NCBI GenBank assembly: GCA_002368795.1
Contig: DFFG01000075.1
Location: 121,833 to 166,605, forward strand
DNA from: Eubacterium sp. UBA3782
GTDB taxonomy: Bacteria; Bacillota; Clostridia; Lachnospirales; Lachnospiraceae
DNA length: 44,773 nt
Reading direction: 5' to 3'
Shown here piece after piece: positions 1 to 8,654 of the stretch. Positions within the stretch are counted from its first letter, which is position 1, and each line of letters opens with the position of its first letter. Made by a program: the position numbers and the translations under genes. The notes beneath the pieces were generated by a model that saw nothing but the letters and a program-made list of their open reading frames with translations, had not been told where the DNA came from and did no database searches.

Positions 1-140
1 CTCGAAGTGTTCTACAACAAAGTCTGAATACGGCGTGAGCCCTGTACACGAAGGCTTCGAATCGCGGTTCCGGATTGCTTCGCAATGTACGTTTGTTTGA
101 TTCCGGATCGTTTCGCACTTCGTGCTGAAATAGGTATTTC

Positions 141-157
141 TCCCGGCTTTGCCGGGA
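141..157 (+). terminator. Short GC-rich hairpin, possible terminator
   Basis: TCCCGGC and GCCGGGA pair around a TTT loop and are followed by TAAATATAA. It may end transcription entering from the left of the window. There is no clean U-run, so it could also be a leader hairpin of the gene starting at 202. I see no gene in 1-201. Confidence 0.35.
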
Positions 158-201
158 TAAATATAACCACATGTAATTTCTGAAGAAAGGAGGAATACGT
201 A

Positions 202-795
202 ATGAAACTGAGAAAATTCATAACTGGGCTCGCAGTGTCTGCTCTGATGGTTCTGACACTCGGAACTACAGTCTTCGCTGCCGGGTCCCCATCAACAAGC
301 ACTGCGACCAAGACGACTCCCGCTGCAAGCGAGGCTGCTGCTCTTGCATCGGGTGTTTCCGGTGACGTGATCAAGCTCGATGGCGTCGATGTTTCTCTTC
401 CCCTGACCGTAAAGGCTCTGGATGATGCAACGATCGCAAGCGCCAAGAAGGCTGCCAGCGGCACTGTTCTCAAAGCTGTGGACGCTGTTCCGACTGCTGA
501 TGCCGTATATGAAGAGACAATCACATGCCGCTTCAGAGTACCGGTAAAGGCTGGACAGAAGGTCACGGTACTTCATCTGGCCGAGGGTTCTACCACTTGG
601 GAGACCATCACACCGGATGAAGTGGGAGATGGTATTGTTATTGCCACTTTCACATCCCTTTCTCCTGTTGCCTTTGTGGTAGAAGGAGTGTCGGATAAGA
701 CGGGTTCTTCCTTGCCCGCAGCAGGAATTGCTGCAGCAATCTGCCTGGCAGGTGCTGTCGTGCTTCTCGCTGGAAGAAGGAAATTCGCTAAGTAA
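202..795 (+). CDS. Small secreted surface protein with possible LPAAG sorting signal
   Basis: This 197-residue protein starts 8 bases after AAAGGAGG. It has a Sec-type signal peptide (residues 1 to about 27, KLRK then a hydrophobic core ending VFAA). An Ala/Thr/Ser-rich segment follows at about 28-52, then a roughly 110-residue domain I do not recognise. The C-terminus has the order of a cell-wall sorting signal: LPAAG at 171-175, a hydrophobic stretch at about 176-190, then a basic tail RRKFAK. LPAAG is not the classical LPxTG, so it may instead be a membrane anchor. The next gene, about 220 bases downstream, is a class B sortase, which makes a sortase-substrate relation plausible. A strong hairpin lies just after the stop. 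The molecular function is unknown; surface exposure is inferred. Confidence 0.75.
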   Translation: MKLRKFITGLAVSALMVLTLGTTVFAAGSPSTSTATKTTPAASEAAALASGVSGDVIKLDGVDVSLPLTVKALDDATIASAKKAASGTVLKAVDAVPTADAVYEETITCRFRVPVKAGQKVTVLHLAEGSTTWETITPDEVGDGIVIATFTSLSPVAFVVEGVSDKTGSSLPAAGIAAAICLAGAVVLLAGRRKFAK

Positions 796-811
796 TCAAA
801 AGCATGTGGTT

Positions 812-846
812 GACTGACGGCCGGGAATTACGCCCGGCTGTCAGTC
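812..846 (+). terminator. 14-bp GC-rich hairpin after the surface protein gene
   Basis: Arms 812-825 and 833-846 pair along all 14 positions with one G-T wobble, around a 7-base loop. No U-run follows (TCAACGAG), so it is either a weak terminator or an mRNA-stabilising 3' hairpin between the surface protein gene and the sortase gene. I see nothing else in 847-1018. Confidence 0.5.
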
Positions 847-1018
847 TCAACGAGAAAAATACTAAAAGAATATGATCAAAGACGTAAAGAATACAATAAC
901 GATGAACATGGAATGACTGGATCTGAGAGATGTCGAGCACAGTCAGGGTCCATGCGCATAGGACAAAACGGCACATGAAAGGCCGCTTTGCAGATAACGC
1001 TTCAGTGAAGGCGAAGTC

Positions 1019-1930
1019 ATGAAGACAAATACTCTATGGAAAGTCCTTTTCCTGCTGTGCCTGGGCGGTCTGGCCGTTTCCATGGGCATCATCGGAAAAG
1101 ATTATATAAATCAGCAGAAAGCCAGACAGGCGTACGAAGAACTGGCCATGGAAGCAGCTGCACAGGAGGCTGTTTCTACAGAAACAGCAGCGCCCGAGCC
1201 AACCCAGGCAGCGGTGCAGGAGAAAGCATCCCCCACGCCGGCAGCAGTGGAGACAGAACCTGAAGATGCTCCGGAAGCGGAAAAGGATCCTCTGGAAGGA
1301 ATCACTATTCCAGAGAAAAACCTGGATTGGGAAGCTCTGCATACGGTAAATCCGGATATCTACGCCTGGATCTATATTCCCGGTACGATGATCGATTATC
1401 CGATCCTGCGCAACGAGGAGGAACCCTCCTTCTATCTGGATCACAACCTGGATGGCAGCGCAGGGTATCCTGGCTGCATCTATACCAAGCCGGTTAATGC
1501 AGCAGACTGGACAGATAAGAACACGGTCATCTACGGTCACAACATGGCCGATGGAACCATGTTCCAGAACCTGCATTACTTTGAAAACCCCGGATTCTTC
1601 GACGAGAATCCTTACGTGTTTATCTATACAGAACAGACCGTGCTGGTCTATGAGATCTTTGCAGCCTATCCGTTCCCTGCCCTGGATCTGAGTGTGTGCT
1701 TTGACTACAGCACACCAGAAAGCTGGGCACTGTACCTCAGCAACATCTACAACACTCGGGATATGACAGCAAACTTCCGCGAGAGTACCACGGTAGAAGA
1801 GGATGATCGGATCATCACCCTCTCCACCTGCACCAATCAGGAGGATGTACGATACCTTGTGGCGGCGGTGCTGCTAAATGATGGGGAGTTGGATGTGGGC
1901 GAAGAGAGATCAGAAAAACAATCATTATAA
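1019..1930 (+). CDS. Class B sortase (cysteine transpeptidase)
   Basis: This 303-residue membrane-anchored sortase is expected to cleave a C-terminal sorting motif of secreted proteins and join them to peptidoglycan or to each other. An N-terminal transmembrane signal anchor (about 7-25) is followed by an Ala/Glu/Pro-rich linker (about 40-92) and the catalytic domain. The catalytic triad is visible: His174 in VIYGHNM, Cys271 in TLSTC and Arg278 in DVRYL. YAWIYIPGTMIDYPIL at 115-130 is typical of class B. The nearest candidate substrate is the LPAAG-ending protein at 202-795. The linker is longer than in the smallest SrtB enzymes. The class is assigned from the motifs; the substrate is inference from position. 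Confidence 0.93.
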   Translation: MKTNTLWKVLFLLCLGGLAVSMGIIGKDYINQQKARQAYEELAMEAAAQEAVSTETAAPEPTQAAVQEKASPTPAAVETEPEDAPEAEKDPLEGITIPEKNLDWEALHTVNPDIYAWIYIPGTMIDYPILRNEEEPSFYLDHNLDGSAGYPGCIYTKPVNAADWTDKNTVIYGHNMADGTMFQNLHYFENPGFFDENPYVFIYTEQTVLVYEIFAAYPFPALDLSVCFDYSTPESWALYLSNIYNTRDMTANFRESTTVEEDDRIITLSTCTNQEDVRYLVAAVLLNDGELDVGEERSEKQSL

Positions 1931-2020
1931 CAAATACAATAACAACAGCTTTTTAGCAAACGATACGACAACAGAGACCAGGCATAAGAACGAGCTGTAC
2001 GACATAGCTGAGGAGCAATC

Positions 2021-3415
2021 ATGACGGCAGAAAGACCAACAAGCGAAGAACTGAATACAGGCAGCGGACTGGGCAGAACAGTTAAGCTCAGAGGAATCAA
2101 GCTGATGAATGCTGTCCTTATGGCTGTGCCATTTATTGCAGCCTGGTATCTGCATTTTGCCAGTCGCCTTGCTTCGCCTTATTACAGACGGGGCAACTGG
2201 GTCGTGATCTTGATCTTCTTTGTTGTCTATGCACTTTGTGGGCGGACTTACGATGCCTTTCTGGTATCTTACAACCGGATCTCTGAGATGATCTATAGCC
2301 AGTGTCTGGCAGCGTTTATCACAGATGCCATCATGTGGCTGATTACCTGGTTGCTGGAAAAACATTTCCCGTCAATATGGGTATTCCTGCTGATTCTTGC
2401 CGGACAGATCTTGCTTTCTGTCATCTGGTGTTTTGGTGCTCATCACTGGTATTTCCGTACAAATCCACCCAAAAGAACATTTATTGTCTGGGACAGACGT
2501 AGGGGCATGACAGATCTGATTGAGTCTTATGGACTGGATAAGAAGTTTAAGGTTGTTGGAAACTGCACAGCCCGGGAATGTGTCAACAATCTGCATGTGC
2601 TGGATGGTATACAGGTTGTCTTCATCGTCGGTGTCCATAGCCGGGATCGGAACATCATCATCAAGCATTGCGTGGATCGAGGAATTACCTCATTTATCAT
2701 TCCTAGGGTCGGCGATGTGCTGATGAGTGGAGCAAAGCCCATGCACATGTTCCATCTGCCGATGCTGCGACTGGATAGGTATAACCCATCGCCGGAATAT
2801 CTATTCATTAAACGAGCGATGGATATCATTTTGTCTGTGTTTGCACTTCTGATTATCTGGCCGGTAATGGTCGTGACTGCCATTTGCATTAAGCGGACAG
2901 ATGGAGGACCGATCTTTTACCGGCAATGTCGCTTGACAAAGGACGGGAAGCCATTTGATGTACTCAAGTTCCGAAGCATGCGCGTAGATGCAGAGAAGGA
3001 TGGGGTGGCCAGACTGTCCACCGGGGATAAGGATGATCGAATTACACCGGTAGGCAGGGTGATCCGTAAAGTGAGAATTGACGAATTGCCGCAGTTAATT
3101 AACATTCTAAAGGGTGACATGTCCATTGTTGGCCCCAGACCAGAACGACCGGAGATCGCAGCAGAATATGAAAAAGAAATGCTGGAATTCCGCCTGCGGC
3201 TGCAGGCCAAATGTGGCTTGACCGGCTATGCACAGGTCTATGGAAAATACAACACGACCCCCTATGACAAGCTGCAGATGGATCTGATGTATATCGCCAA
3301 CCCAAGTTTGGCAGAGGATCTCAAGATCATGTTTGCTACAGTAAAGATCCTGTTCATGCCAGAGAGCACAGAAGGTATAGCAGAAGGAACTACAATTGCT
3401 GGGGAGAATCATTAA
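2021..3415 (+). CDS. Polyprenyl-phosphate sugar-1-phosphate transferase that starts exopolysaccharide repeat units
   Basis: A 464-residue WbaP/CpsE-type initiating enzyme. The family transfers a sugar-1-phosphate from a UDP-sugar to undecaprenyl phosphate at the inner membrane face. Four or so N-terminal membrane segments (about 29-140) precede a cytosolic CoA-binding-like region (about 150-250). One more membrane segment (about 263-290) then leads into the bacterial sugar transferase domain with KFRSMR (316-321), Asp354-Glu355 in VRIDELPQL and GPRPER (371-376). The start is preceded by GAGGAG. It lies about 90 bases after the sortase gene and is the first gene of the polysaccharide locus. 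The 3' end is followed by a duplicated 3'-end remnant, suggesting this gene was swapped in by recombination. Confidence 0.93.
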   Translation: MTAERPTSEELNTGSGLGRTVKLRGIKLMNAVLMAVPFIAAWYLHFASRLASPYYRRGNWVVILIFFVVYALCGRTYDAFLVSYNRISEMIYSQCLAAFITDAIMWLITWLLEKHFPSIWVFLLILAGQILLSVIWCFGAHHWYFRTNPPKRTFIVWDRRRGMTDLIESYGLDKKFKVVGNCTARECVNNLHVLDGIQVVFIVGVHSRDRNIIIKHCVDRGITSFIIPRVGDVLMSGAKPMHMFHLPMLRLDRYNPSPEYLFIKRAMDIILSVFALLIIWPVMVVTAICIKRTDGGPIFYRQCRLTKDGKPFDVLKFRSMRVDAEKDGVARLSTGDKDDRITPVGRVIRKVRIDELPQLINILKGDMSIVGPRPERPEIAAEYEKEMLEFRLRLQAKCGLTGYAQVYGKYNTTPYDKLQMDLMYIANPSLAEDLKIMFATVKILFMPESTEGIAEGTTIAGENH

Positions 3416-3437
3416 AGGTCTCTGAAAAGAGACCTTT
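3414..3437 (+). terminator. Perfect 10-bp hairpin with GAAA tetraloop
   Basis: AAAGGTCTCT and AGAGACCTTT pair perfectly around GAAA and overlap the stop codon of the sugar transferase gene. The following bases are AATTGGC, so there is no U-run. It may attenuate or protect the transcript, or mark a recombination scar, since a second sugar-transferase end follows directly. Confidence 0.4.
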
Positions 3438-3440
3438 AAT

Positions 3441-3494
3441 TGGCTAAAAATCTTCTTCATGCCTGAAAACACCGAGGGCGTCGATGTCAATTAG
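3441..3494 (+). pseudogene. Ghost C-terminus of a second sugar transferase
   Basis: Read in frame from 3441 this encodes WLKIFFMPENTEGVDVN followed by a stop. It closely resembles the end of the intact upstream gene (VKILFMPESTEGIAEG). No start or body of such a gene exists here, so it is the leftover 3' end of a previous allele or paralogue. Confidence 0.65.
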
Positions 3495-4240
3495 GTGACT
3501 GCTTTGGATTACAAAAATGAAGCATTTCATTTAACTGACGGCGAAATCCCAGGGGGTATTTAGGGAAAATAAAGAAAAATCAAGGAACTCCACGTTAATT
3601 TCAGCTGTGTGTACCTTTGATGCAATGGTTATATAAGAGGACTAATTAATGTAGCAAATACATATCAGCCTATTGGTTTGTACTATGTGCTTTCGATAGT
3701 TCCAAGAAAGAAGAGACACATTATGGAGATGGGAAAAACGTTGAAAGTTTCAAGCAAAAAAGGCTGGACAAAGATATGAAAATTTCTATGGGGACTGGAC
3801 GGATTGGCTGACGGTAAGCGTGAGGGATATAGCAGAGTGGAATCCGACGGAAAAAGTCGGAGGGCGGAGCATTGAAAGTTCGACGGATGAAGAGCCTGAT
3901 TTGAGATAGTTGGGAGCCAGGCATGCTGCAATTACAAACGGATAAAATCAAAAAACAATGACTGGTTTATGGAAGCGACGTTGTGATCTCCGATGATAAA
4001 TGTATTAAGAAATGTACTCTAGAGGATTCGCATTATCAAATATCGATGAGGTGTGCGAAACAGAGCGATCTAATGATAGGAACTGATCCGCTTGAAAGAT
4101 TATAGAGATCAGTTTTGAGACGCTCCGAGACGTGAAATTTGTCTCAGAGCATTTCGTGCTATTTTTGGGGGAGTTATTTGGTACTGTGCCAATCGGAACC
4201 GGATGATTTCGGAACATACAAAATGAGGGAGAAATGACTG
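3495..4240. other. Gene-poor decayed stretch inside the polysaccharide locus
   Basis: About 745 bases hold no convincing gene on either strand: the open frames are short and lack ribosome sites. Visible elements are a hairpin of TCCGAC and GTCGGA near 3841 and a stem CTCcGAGAC / GTCTCaGAG at 4123-4149 followed by a short T-rich stretch, which could be an attenuator before the glycosyltransferase at 4241. It is best read as remnant DNA from gene replacement. Confidence 0.5.
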
Positions 4241-5083
4241 GTGATTAGCAAGGACTCGGATAATTATCAGTACTCCATTCTTATGAGTGTTTACCACAAA
4301 GAGAATGCCGAGTACCTACGTACAGCAATGGAAAGTATTTGGAATCAGACAATTCCGACAGATGATTTCGTACTTGTTTGTGATGGACCGCTCAATGAAG
4401 GGCTGGATGCTGTAATAGAGGAAATGGAGAAAGAGCATCCTAGGGAACTGTGTATTGTGCGGCTTGAGAAAAACGGTGGCCTTGGGAATGCTCTGAATGA
4501 GGGAATAAAGCATTGCAAACATGAATTGGTTGCACGGATGGATTCCGATGATATCAGCCGACCAAACCGATGTGAATGGCAGCTGAAGGTATTTCAGAAG
4601 CATCCTGATATAAGTGTGGTTAGTGGAATCGTTGAGGAGTTTACAGTGTCCACCGATCAAATAGAAGCTCGCCGTATCCCCCCGGAGACGCAGGAAGAGA
4701 TTACCATTTTTGCAAAGAAACGCAATCCTTTCAATCATCCCTGTGTGATGTATAAAAAATCAGCGGTTGAAGCTGCGGGAGGATATCAGGATTTCTATCT
4801 GTTAGAAGACTATTATCTGTGGATTCGTATGCTGCGAAATGGAGCCATTTGTTACAATCTTCAGGAACCACTTCTTTGGATGAGAGCAGGCTCTGAAATG
4901 TATAAGCGCCGGGCTGGTTGGAAGTATGCGCAAAGCCAGAAGGCGCTGTTCAAATACATGAAGGACAGCGGGTTTATAAGTGAATCACAATATATAAAAA
5001 GTGTGGCAGTTAGGACTATGTCTTCACTTACACCAAACTGGCTACGAGAATTTATGTTTAAGACTGTAATGCGGAAGAAATGA
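4241..5083 (+). CDS. Family 2 glycosyltransferase (GT-A)
   Basis: This 280-residue cytosolic enzyme is expected to add one sugar from a nucleotide sugar to the lipid-linked repeat unit. The GT2 fold is clear: YSILMSVYHKE at 11-21, KNGGLGNALNEGI at 78-89, the metal-binding DSDD at 101-104 and the acceptor-site ED at 189-190 in LLEDYYLW. The start is GTG at 4241; an ATG eight bases upstream is closed at once by a stop, and GAGGGA precedes at a good distance. It ends 10 bases before the pyruvyl-transferase-family gene, so it is the first gene of the downstream polysaccharide transcription unit. Donor and linkage cannot be told. Confidence 0.9.
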   Translation: MISKDSDNYQYSILMSVYHKENAEYLRTAMESIWNQTIPTDDFVLVCDGPLNEGLDAVIEEMEKEHPRELCIVRLEKNGGLGNALNEGIKHCKHELVARMDSDDISRPNRCEWQLKVFQKHPDISVVSGIVEEFTVSTDQIEARRIPPETQEEITIFAKKRNPFNHPCVMYKKSAVEAAGGYQDFYLLEDYYLWIRMLRNGAICYNLQEPLLWMRAGSEMYKRRAGWKYAQSQKALFKYMKDSGFISESQYIKSVAVRTMSSLTPNWLREFMFKTVMRKK

Positions 5084-5093
5084 AGGACTGAAA

Positions 5094-6173
5094 ATGGAAA
5101 TTGGCATTCTCACATATTACGGAGTCCATAATCATGGAGCTGTTTTGCAAGCAAACGGCCTTCAGCAAGTATTGCGAGGGATGGGGCATAATGTCCGATT
5201 TCTTTCTTTTGAGCGCAGCTATGAATATATATCTGAAGAGCAAACGAAAAAGTATAAACTTGGACTAAACAGTATTCCATATTATTTCAAATATATGATT
5301 GAAAAAGGGCCGGGTAACATATTTTATAACTATAAGAAGCGTAATACTCTGAAGTCGTTCAGAGCATCTTCCTTCAATTTGAGCACAAGCTATAATTCTT
5401 TTGAAGGGGATGCTGTTGTAATAGGAAGCGATGAGGTATTCAGCCTTGAAATTGGTTACAATCCGATGATGTATGGCTACGAACTTAAAGCAAAACGTAT
5501 TACTAGCTATGCAGGATCCTTTGGGCCTACAACTATTCAGGAGATAGAACAAAAGGGGAAATTAGATAGCATCCGTAAAGGATTAAGAAGATTTAATGCA
5601 ATCAGCGTGAGAGATCAGAATTCTCAAAGCATAGTTAAGGAACTTTGTAACATAGAAGTACCGTTGGTTTGTGATCCGGTAATTCTCTATGGATATGAGA
5701 GAGAAATGAAAGAATTCAAGCCAGTAGATTCAGGTTATATAGTTGTATATGCATATGATAACCGTATGAATGATCCAGAAGAAGTTCGGGCGATAAGGAC
5801 ATATGCTCATGCACATGGGCTAAAGATTTATTCTGTTGGGTACTATCATAAATGGTGTGATAAGTGTATTGATGCATCACCTACGGAACTTCTCGGATGG
5901 ATTCGAAATGCTGAACTGACTGTTACGGATACTTTCCATGGCTCTGTAATTTCCATTATTTGCAATACACCTATGGTGGTGAAGCTTCGTGACAATGCGA
6001 ACAAACTGGCATATTTACTTTTAGAATATGGTCTATCTGATCGTATTATGGAGTCGTTTAATGAAATTGAGAGAGTAGCAAGTCAAGAGATCGATTTCAG
6101 TGGCGTAAATGCCGTTCTGAAAGAGAAAAGAGAAATATCAAAGAGATATTTGATTTCCGCCGTTGAGGGATAA
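5094..6173 (+). CDS. Polysaccharide pyruvyl transferase family protein (copy 1)
   Basis: A 359-residue member of the CsaB/WcaK family, whose characterised members move pyruvate from phosphoenolpyruvate to a sugar as a ketal. Typical marks are HNHGAVLQA near 12-20, GSDEVFS at 111-117 (family norm GSDQVW), CDP at 193-195 and TDTFHGS at 278-284. It is separated by only 3 bases from an iron-sulfur/'F420 hydrogenase beta' family gene. The same pair occurs again at 10926-13263, so the two proteins probably act on the same substrate. The GSDEVF variant could mean altered specificity. The assignment is to the family; pyruvylation itself is inferred. Confidence 0.85.
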   Translation: MEIGILTYYGVHNHGAVLQANGLQQVLRGMGHNVRFLSFERSYEYISEEQTKKYKLGLNSIPYYFKYMIEKGPGNIFYNYKKRNTLKSFRASSFNLSTSYNSFEGDAVVIGSDEVFSLEIGYNPMMYGYELKAKRITSYAGSFGPTTIQEIEQKGKLDSIRKGLRRFNAISVRDQNSQSIVKELCNIEVPLVCDPVILYGYEREMKEFKPVDSGYIVVYAYDNRMNDPEEVRAIRTYAHAHGLKIYSVGYYHKWCDKCIDASPTELLGWIRNAELTVTDTFHGSVISIICNTPMVVKLRDNANKLAYLLLEYGLSDRIMESFNEIERVASQEIDFSGVNAVLKEKREISKRYLISAVEG

Positions 6174-6176
6174 GTT

Positions 6177-7349
6177 ATGATGACGATTGATTATGAACAT
6201 TGCACAGGGTGTGAAACTTGTGCGCAAAGATGCCCTAAGCAATGTATTACAATGGTACAGGGCGAATTTGACTTTCTTTATCCTGAAATTGATAAGGAAA
6301 GGTGTATCGACTGTCATCTTTGCGAAAAGGTATGTCCTATTAATAAAGATAAACCTTCCCCTGCTGCGCAACATGCATTTGCTGCTATTCATACAGATCA
6401 GGCGATTCTGAAGAACAGCACTAGTGGAGGCGCGTTTACCGGATTGGCAAGCGCTGTCTTAAAAGGTAACGGTGTTGTTTATGGTGTTAAAATGGATGAT
6501 TTTATAGTCCATCACGTTAGAATAGATGTCATGGATGATCTTCAAAGCTTATGTGGATCAAAGTATCTTCAAAGCAGAATTGGTACCATATTTAATGTTG
6601 TGAAGGAGGATTTGAAGGACGGAAAGCAGGTCTTGTTCACCGGGACGCCTTGCCAAATCGCTGGTCTGAAATCTTTTTTGGGAGAAGAATATGAGAATCT
6701 AATCACCGTAGATATCGTTTGTCATGGTGTCGGGTCTCAAGATTATTTCAATAAGTTTGTAACAGCACTTAAAAACAGATATCCGGATGCTCGAGAGATC
6801 CAATTTCGATCTAAGAAATATACTGGATGGTCATGCAGCTCTGGTGTAACTGTGATGAACGATGGTAGCAAGAAACCATTTTACTACCATGAAAACTACT
6901 ATTATCAATTCTTCTTACAAGGCGATATCTATAGAAAGTCGTGCTACACCTGTAAATACGCAAACCTTGACAGACCAGGTGATTTAACACTTGGTGATTT
7001 TTGGGGTGTTGAGAAACTGAAATTACCACTGAATACCTATAACGGCTGTTCTCTTGTGATAGTTAATTCGGAAAAGGGCAGGAAGCTTTTGGAACAGACT
7101 GAAAATTTGGCTATTGAAGCCGTGGCTTTAGAGGCTGCTGTTGAGAGAAATGAACAGTTGACACATCCTTCGCCTCTTCGAGAAAGAAGAACGCAGCGTT
7201 TGCAAGAATACAAAACTAAGACCGGAGCAGAGATAGAAGCACTCTACTTCAGAAATGATAGGATGAGTGTATTGAAAGGGACGATTAAAAAGATGATACC
7301 ATATCGCGTAAAAGTGCTGATTCGTCGTGGGGGAGGTATGATTCATTAG
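6177..7349 (+). CDS. [4Fe-4S] / F420-hydrogenase-beta-family oxidoreductase of the polysaccharide locus (copy 1)
   Basis: A 390-residue protein with an N-terminal two-cluster ferredoxin domain: Cys9, 12, 15, 19 (followed by Pro) and Cys43, 46, 49, 53 (followed by Pro). The beta-subunit family region follows, with TSGGAF near 82-87, GTPCQIAGL, DIVCHGVGS and a third cysteine-rich segment CYTCKYA..R.GDLTLGDFWG. The family binds flavin and iron-sulfur clusters. The F420 in the name reflects homology only. It sits 3 bases after a pyruvyl-transferase-family gene and is probably translationally coupled, since the upstream gene's last codons carry GAGGGA. Its role in glycan assembly is unknown; a redox step on the sugar or its pyruvyl group is a guess. 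Confidence 0.85.
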   Translation: MMTIDYEHCTGCETCAQRCPKQCITMVQGEFDFLYPEIDKERCIDCHLCEKVCPINKDKPSPAAQHAFAAIHTDQAILKNSTSGGAFTGLASAVLKGNGVVYGVKMDDFIVHHVRIDVMDDLQSLCGSKYLQSRIGTIFNVVKEDLKDGKQVLFTGTPCQIAGLKSFLGEEYENLITVDIVCHGVGSQDYFNKFVTALKNRYPDAREIQFRSKKYTGWSCSSGVTVMNDGSKKPFYYHENYYYQFFLQGDIYRKSCYTCKYANLDRPGDLTLGDFWGVEKLKLPLNTYNGCSLVIVNSEKGRKLLEQTENLAIEAVALEAAVERNEQLTHPSPLRERRTQRLQEYKTKTGAEIEALYFRNDRMSVLKGTIKKMIPYRVKVLIRRGGGMIH

Positions 7350-7521
7350 CTCATTGCGCCTAAGAAGATTGAATTATAAAGAACATTCTATGGCTGACCT
7401 TCGGTAATGACATTTCAGTTCAGATAAGAGTATAGTTTTATAGTATTTAATATGAATTGTAAGCAGTATTCTTCGTAGATGTGATTTTACAATTTGATGC
7501 TGCATTGCTGAGGAAAAAAAT

Positions 7522-8634
7522 ATGGAAAAACCGATAAGGGTTCTTATGCTAGTTGCGAATCTCCGTGTTTCAAATGGCGTTGGCAGTTATGCTATGAACT
7601 ATTATAGAAGAATAAACCACGACCATTTGAAAATGGATTTTTGTCTATTAGATGATGTGCCGACTCCATATTATGACGAAATAAAGAACTGTGGTGGAAA
7701 TATTTATGTCCTCCCGAATTTAAAAAGGATTGGCTCTCATGTAAAAAAATGTCATGAGATTCTTAAAGCTGGAAATTATGATGTAATCCATGACAATAGC
7801 CTGCTTATGACATTTCCAATGATGATGATTTCTAAACAATATGTTCCGGTTCGCATACTCCACAGCCATAATTCAAAATTGGGAGAAACAGATAAGAAAG
7901 AAAAAAGGAACGCTCGTTTTCTTCCCTTCTTAATTAGGGAAGCAAATGCTTACGCAGCCTGTTCAGATTTGGCAGCGAAGGCAATGTTTGGGAATAATGA
8001 ATACGAGTTTATTCCTAATATTGTTAATGCGGAAGACTATCATTTCGACGTCGCTGTTCGCCAGCGAATCAGGCATGGTATGAACGCAGGGAACAAAAAA
8101 ATCATTGCTACTGTTGGTCGTGTGGCTGCACAAAAGAATCCATTTTTTGCTTTGGATGTGTTTGATTTAGTTGCTGAAAGAATTCCGGATGCTGAATACT
8201 GGTGGATTGGAAGTGGGCCGCTTGATAAAGAAGTGGTTTTTTATGCTGGTCAACTAAAACACGGCGATCGAGTACGGTTCTTAGGTAGCCGAGATGATAT
8301 GAAGGAGCTTTATCAAGCAATCGACCTTTTTTTTCTACCATCAATTTTTGAAGGCCTTCCGGTTACTGGTATTGAAGCTCAAGCAATAGGCTTGCCTTGC
8401 GTAATAGCCGATAGTGTTACAAAAGAGATGGTATATACCGATCTCGTTGAATTTGTTAGCCTGGATAGAAGCAAAGAAGAATGGACGAATACAATCTGCA
8501 AGAAGCTGGATGGATTAGATGAACGGAAAAGCAGAGAGACCAATCTTCTTCAAAGCAAGTTTTCTAGTACTAATGCAGGCGAATTCCTAGAAGATTACTA
8601 CAGAAGACTAATTAAAAAAATCGGTGCCAAATAG
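7522..8634 (+). CDS. Family 4 glycosyltransferase (GT-B)
   Basis: This 370-residue glycosyltransferase has the donor-binding half of the GT4 group: ATVGRVAAQKNP at about 196-207 and FLPSIFEGLPVTGIEAQAIGLP at 271-292, containing the E277/E285 pair of the EX7E motif. The N-terminal half has the acceptor-side GVGSYAMNYYRRI. It follows a 170-base gap without visible gene or clear promoter and is preceded by GAGG at a suitable distance. Together with the other transferases it should extend the lipid-linked repeat unit on the cytosolic side. Sugar specificity cannot be read from the sequence. Confidence 0.9.
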   Translation: MEKPIRVLMLVANLRVSNGVGSYAMNYYRRINHDHLKMDFCLLDDVPTPYYDEIKNCGGNIYVLPNLKRIGSHVKKCHEILKAGNYDVIHDNSLLMTFPMMMISKQYVPVRILHSHNSKLGETDKKEKRNARFLPFLIREANAYAACSDLAAKAMFGNNEYEFIPNIVNAEDYHFDVAVRQRIRHGMNAGNKKIIATVGRVAAQKNPFFALDVFDLVAERIPDAEYWWIGSGPLDKEVVFYAGQLKHGDRVRFLGSRDDMKELYQAIDLFFLPSIFEGLPVTGIEAQAIGLPCVIADSVTKEMVYTDLVEFVSLDRSKEEWTNTICKKLDGLDERKSRETNLLQSKFSSTNAGEFLEDYYRRLIKKIGAK

Positions 8635-8654
8635 AGTAAAGGGCGTAAAAGGGA

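Noticed and set aside
1..27. Tail of an insertion-sequence transposase (LEVFYNKV then stop)
   Set aside because: Eight residues at the window edge are too few to support the call.
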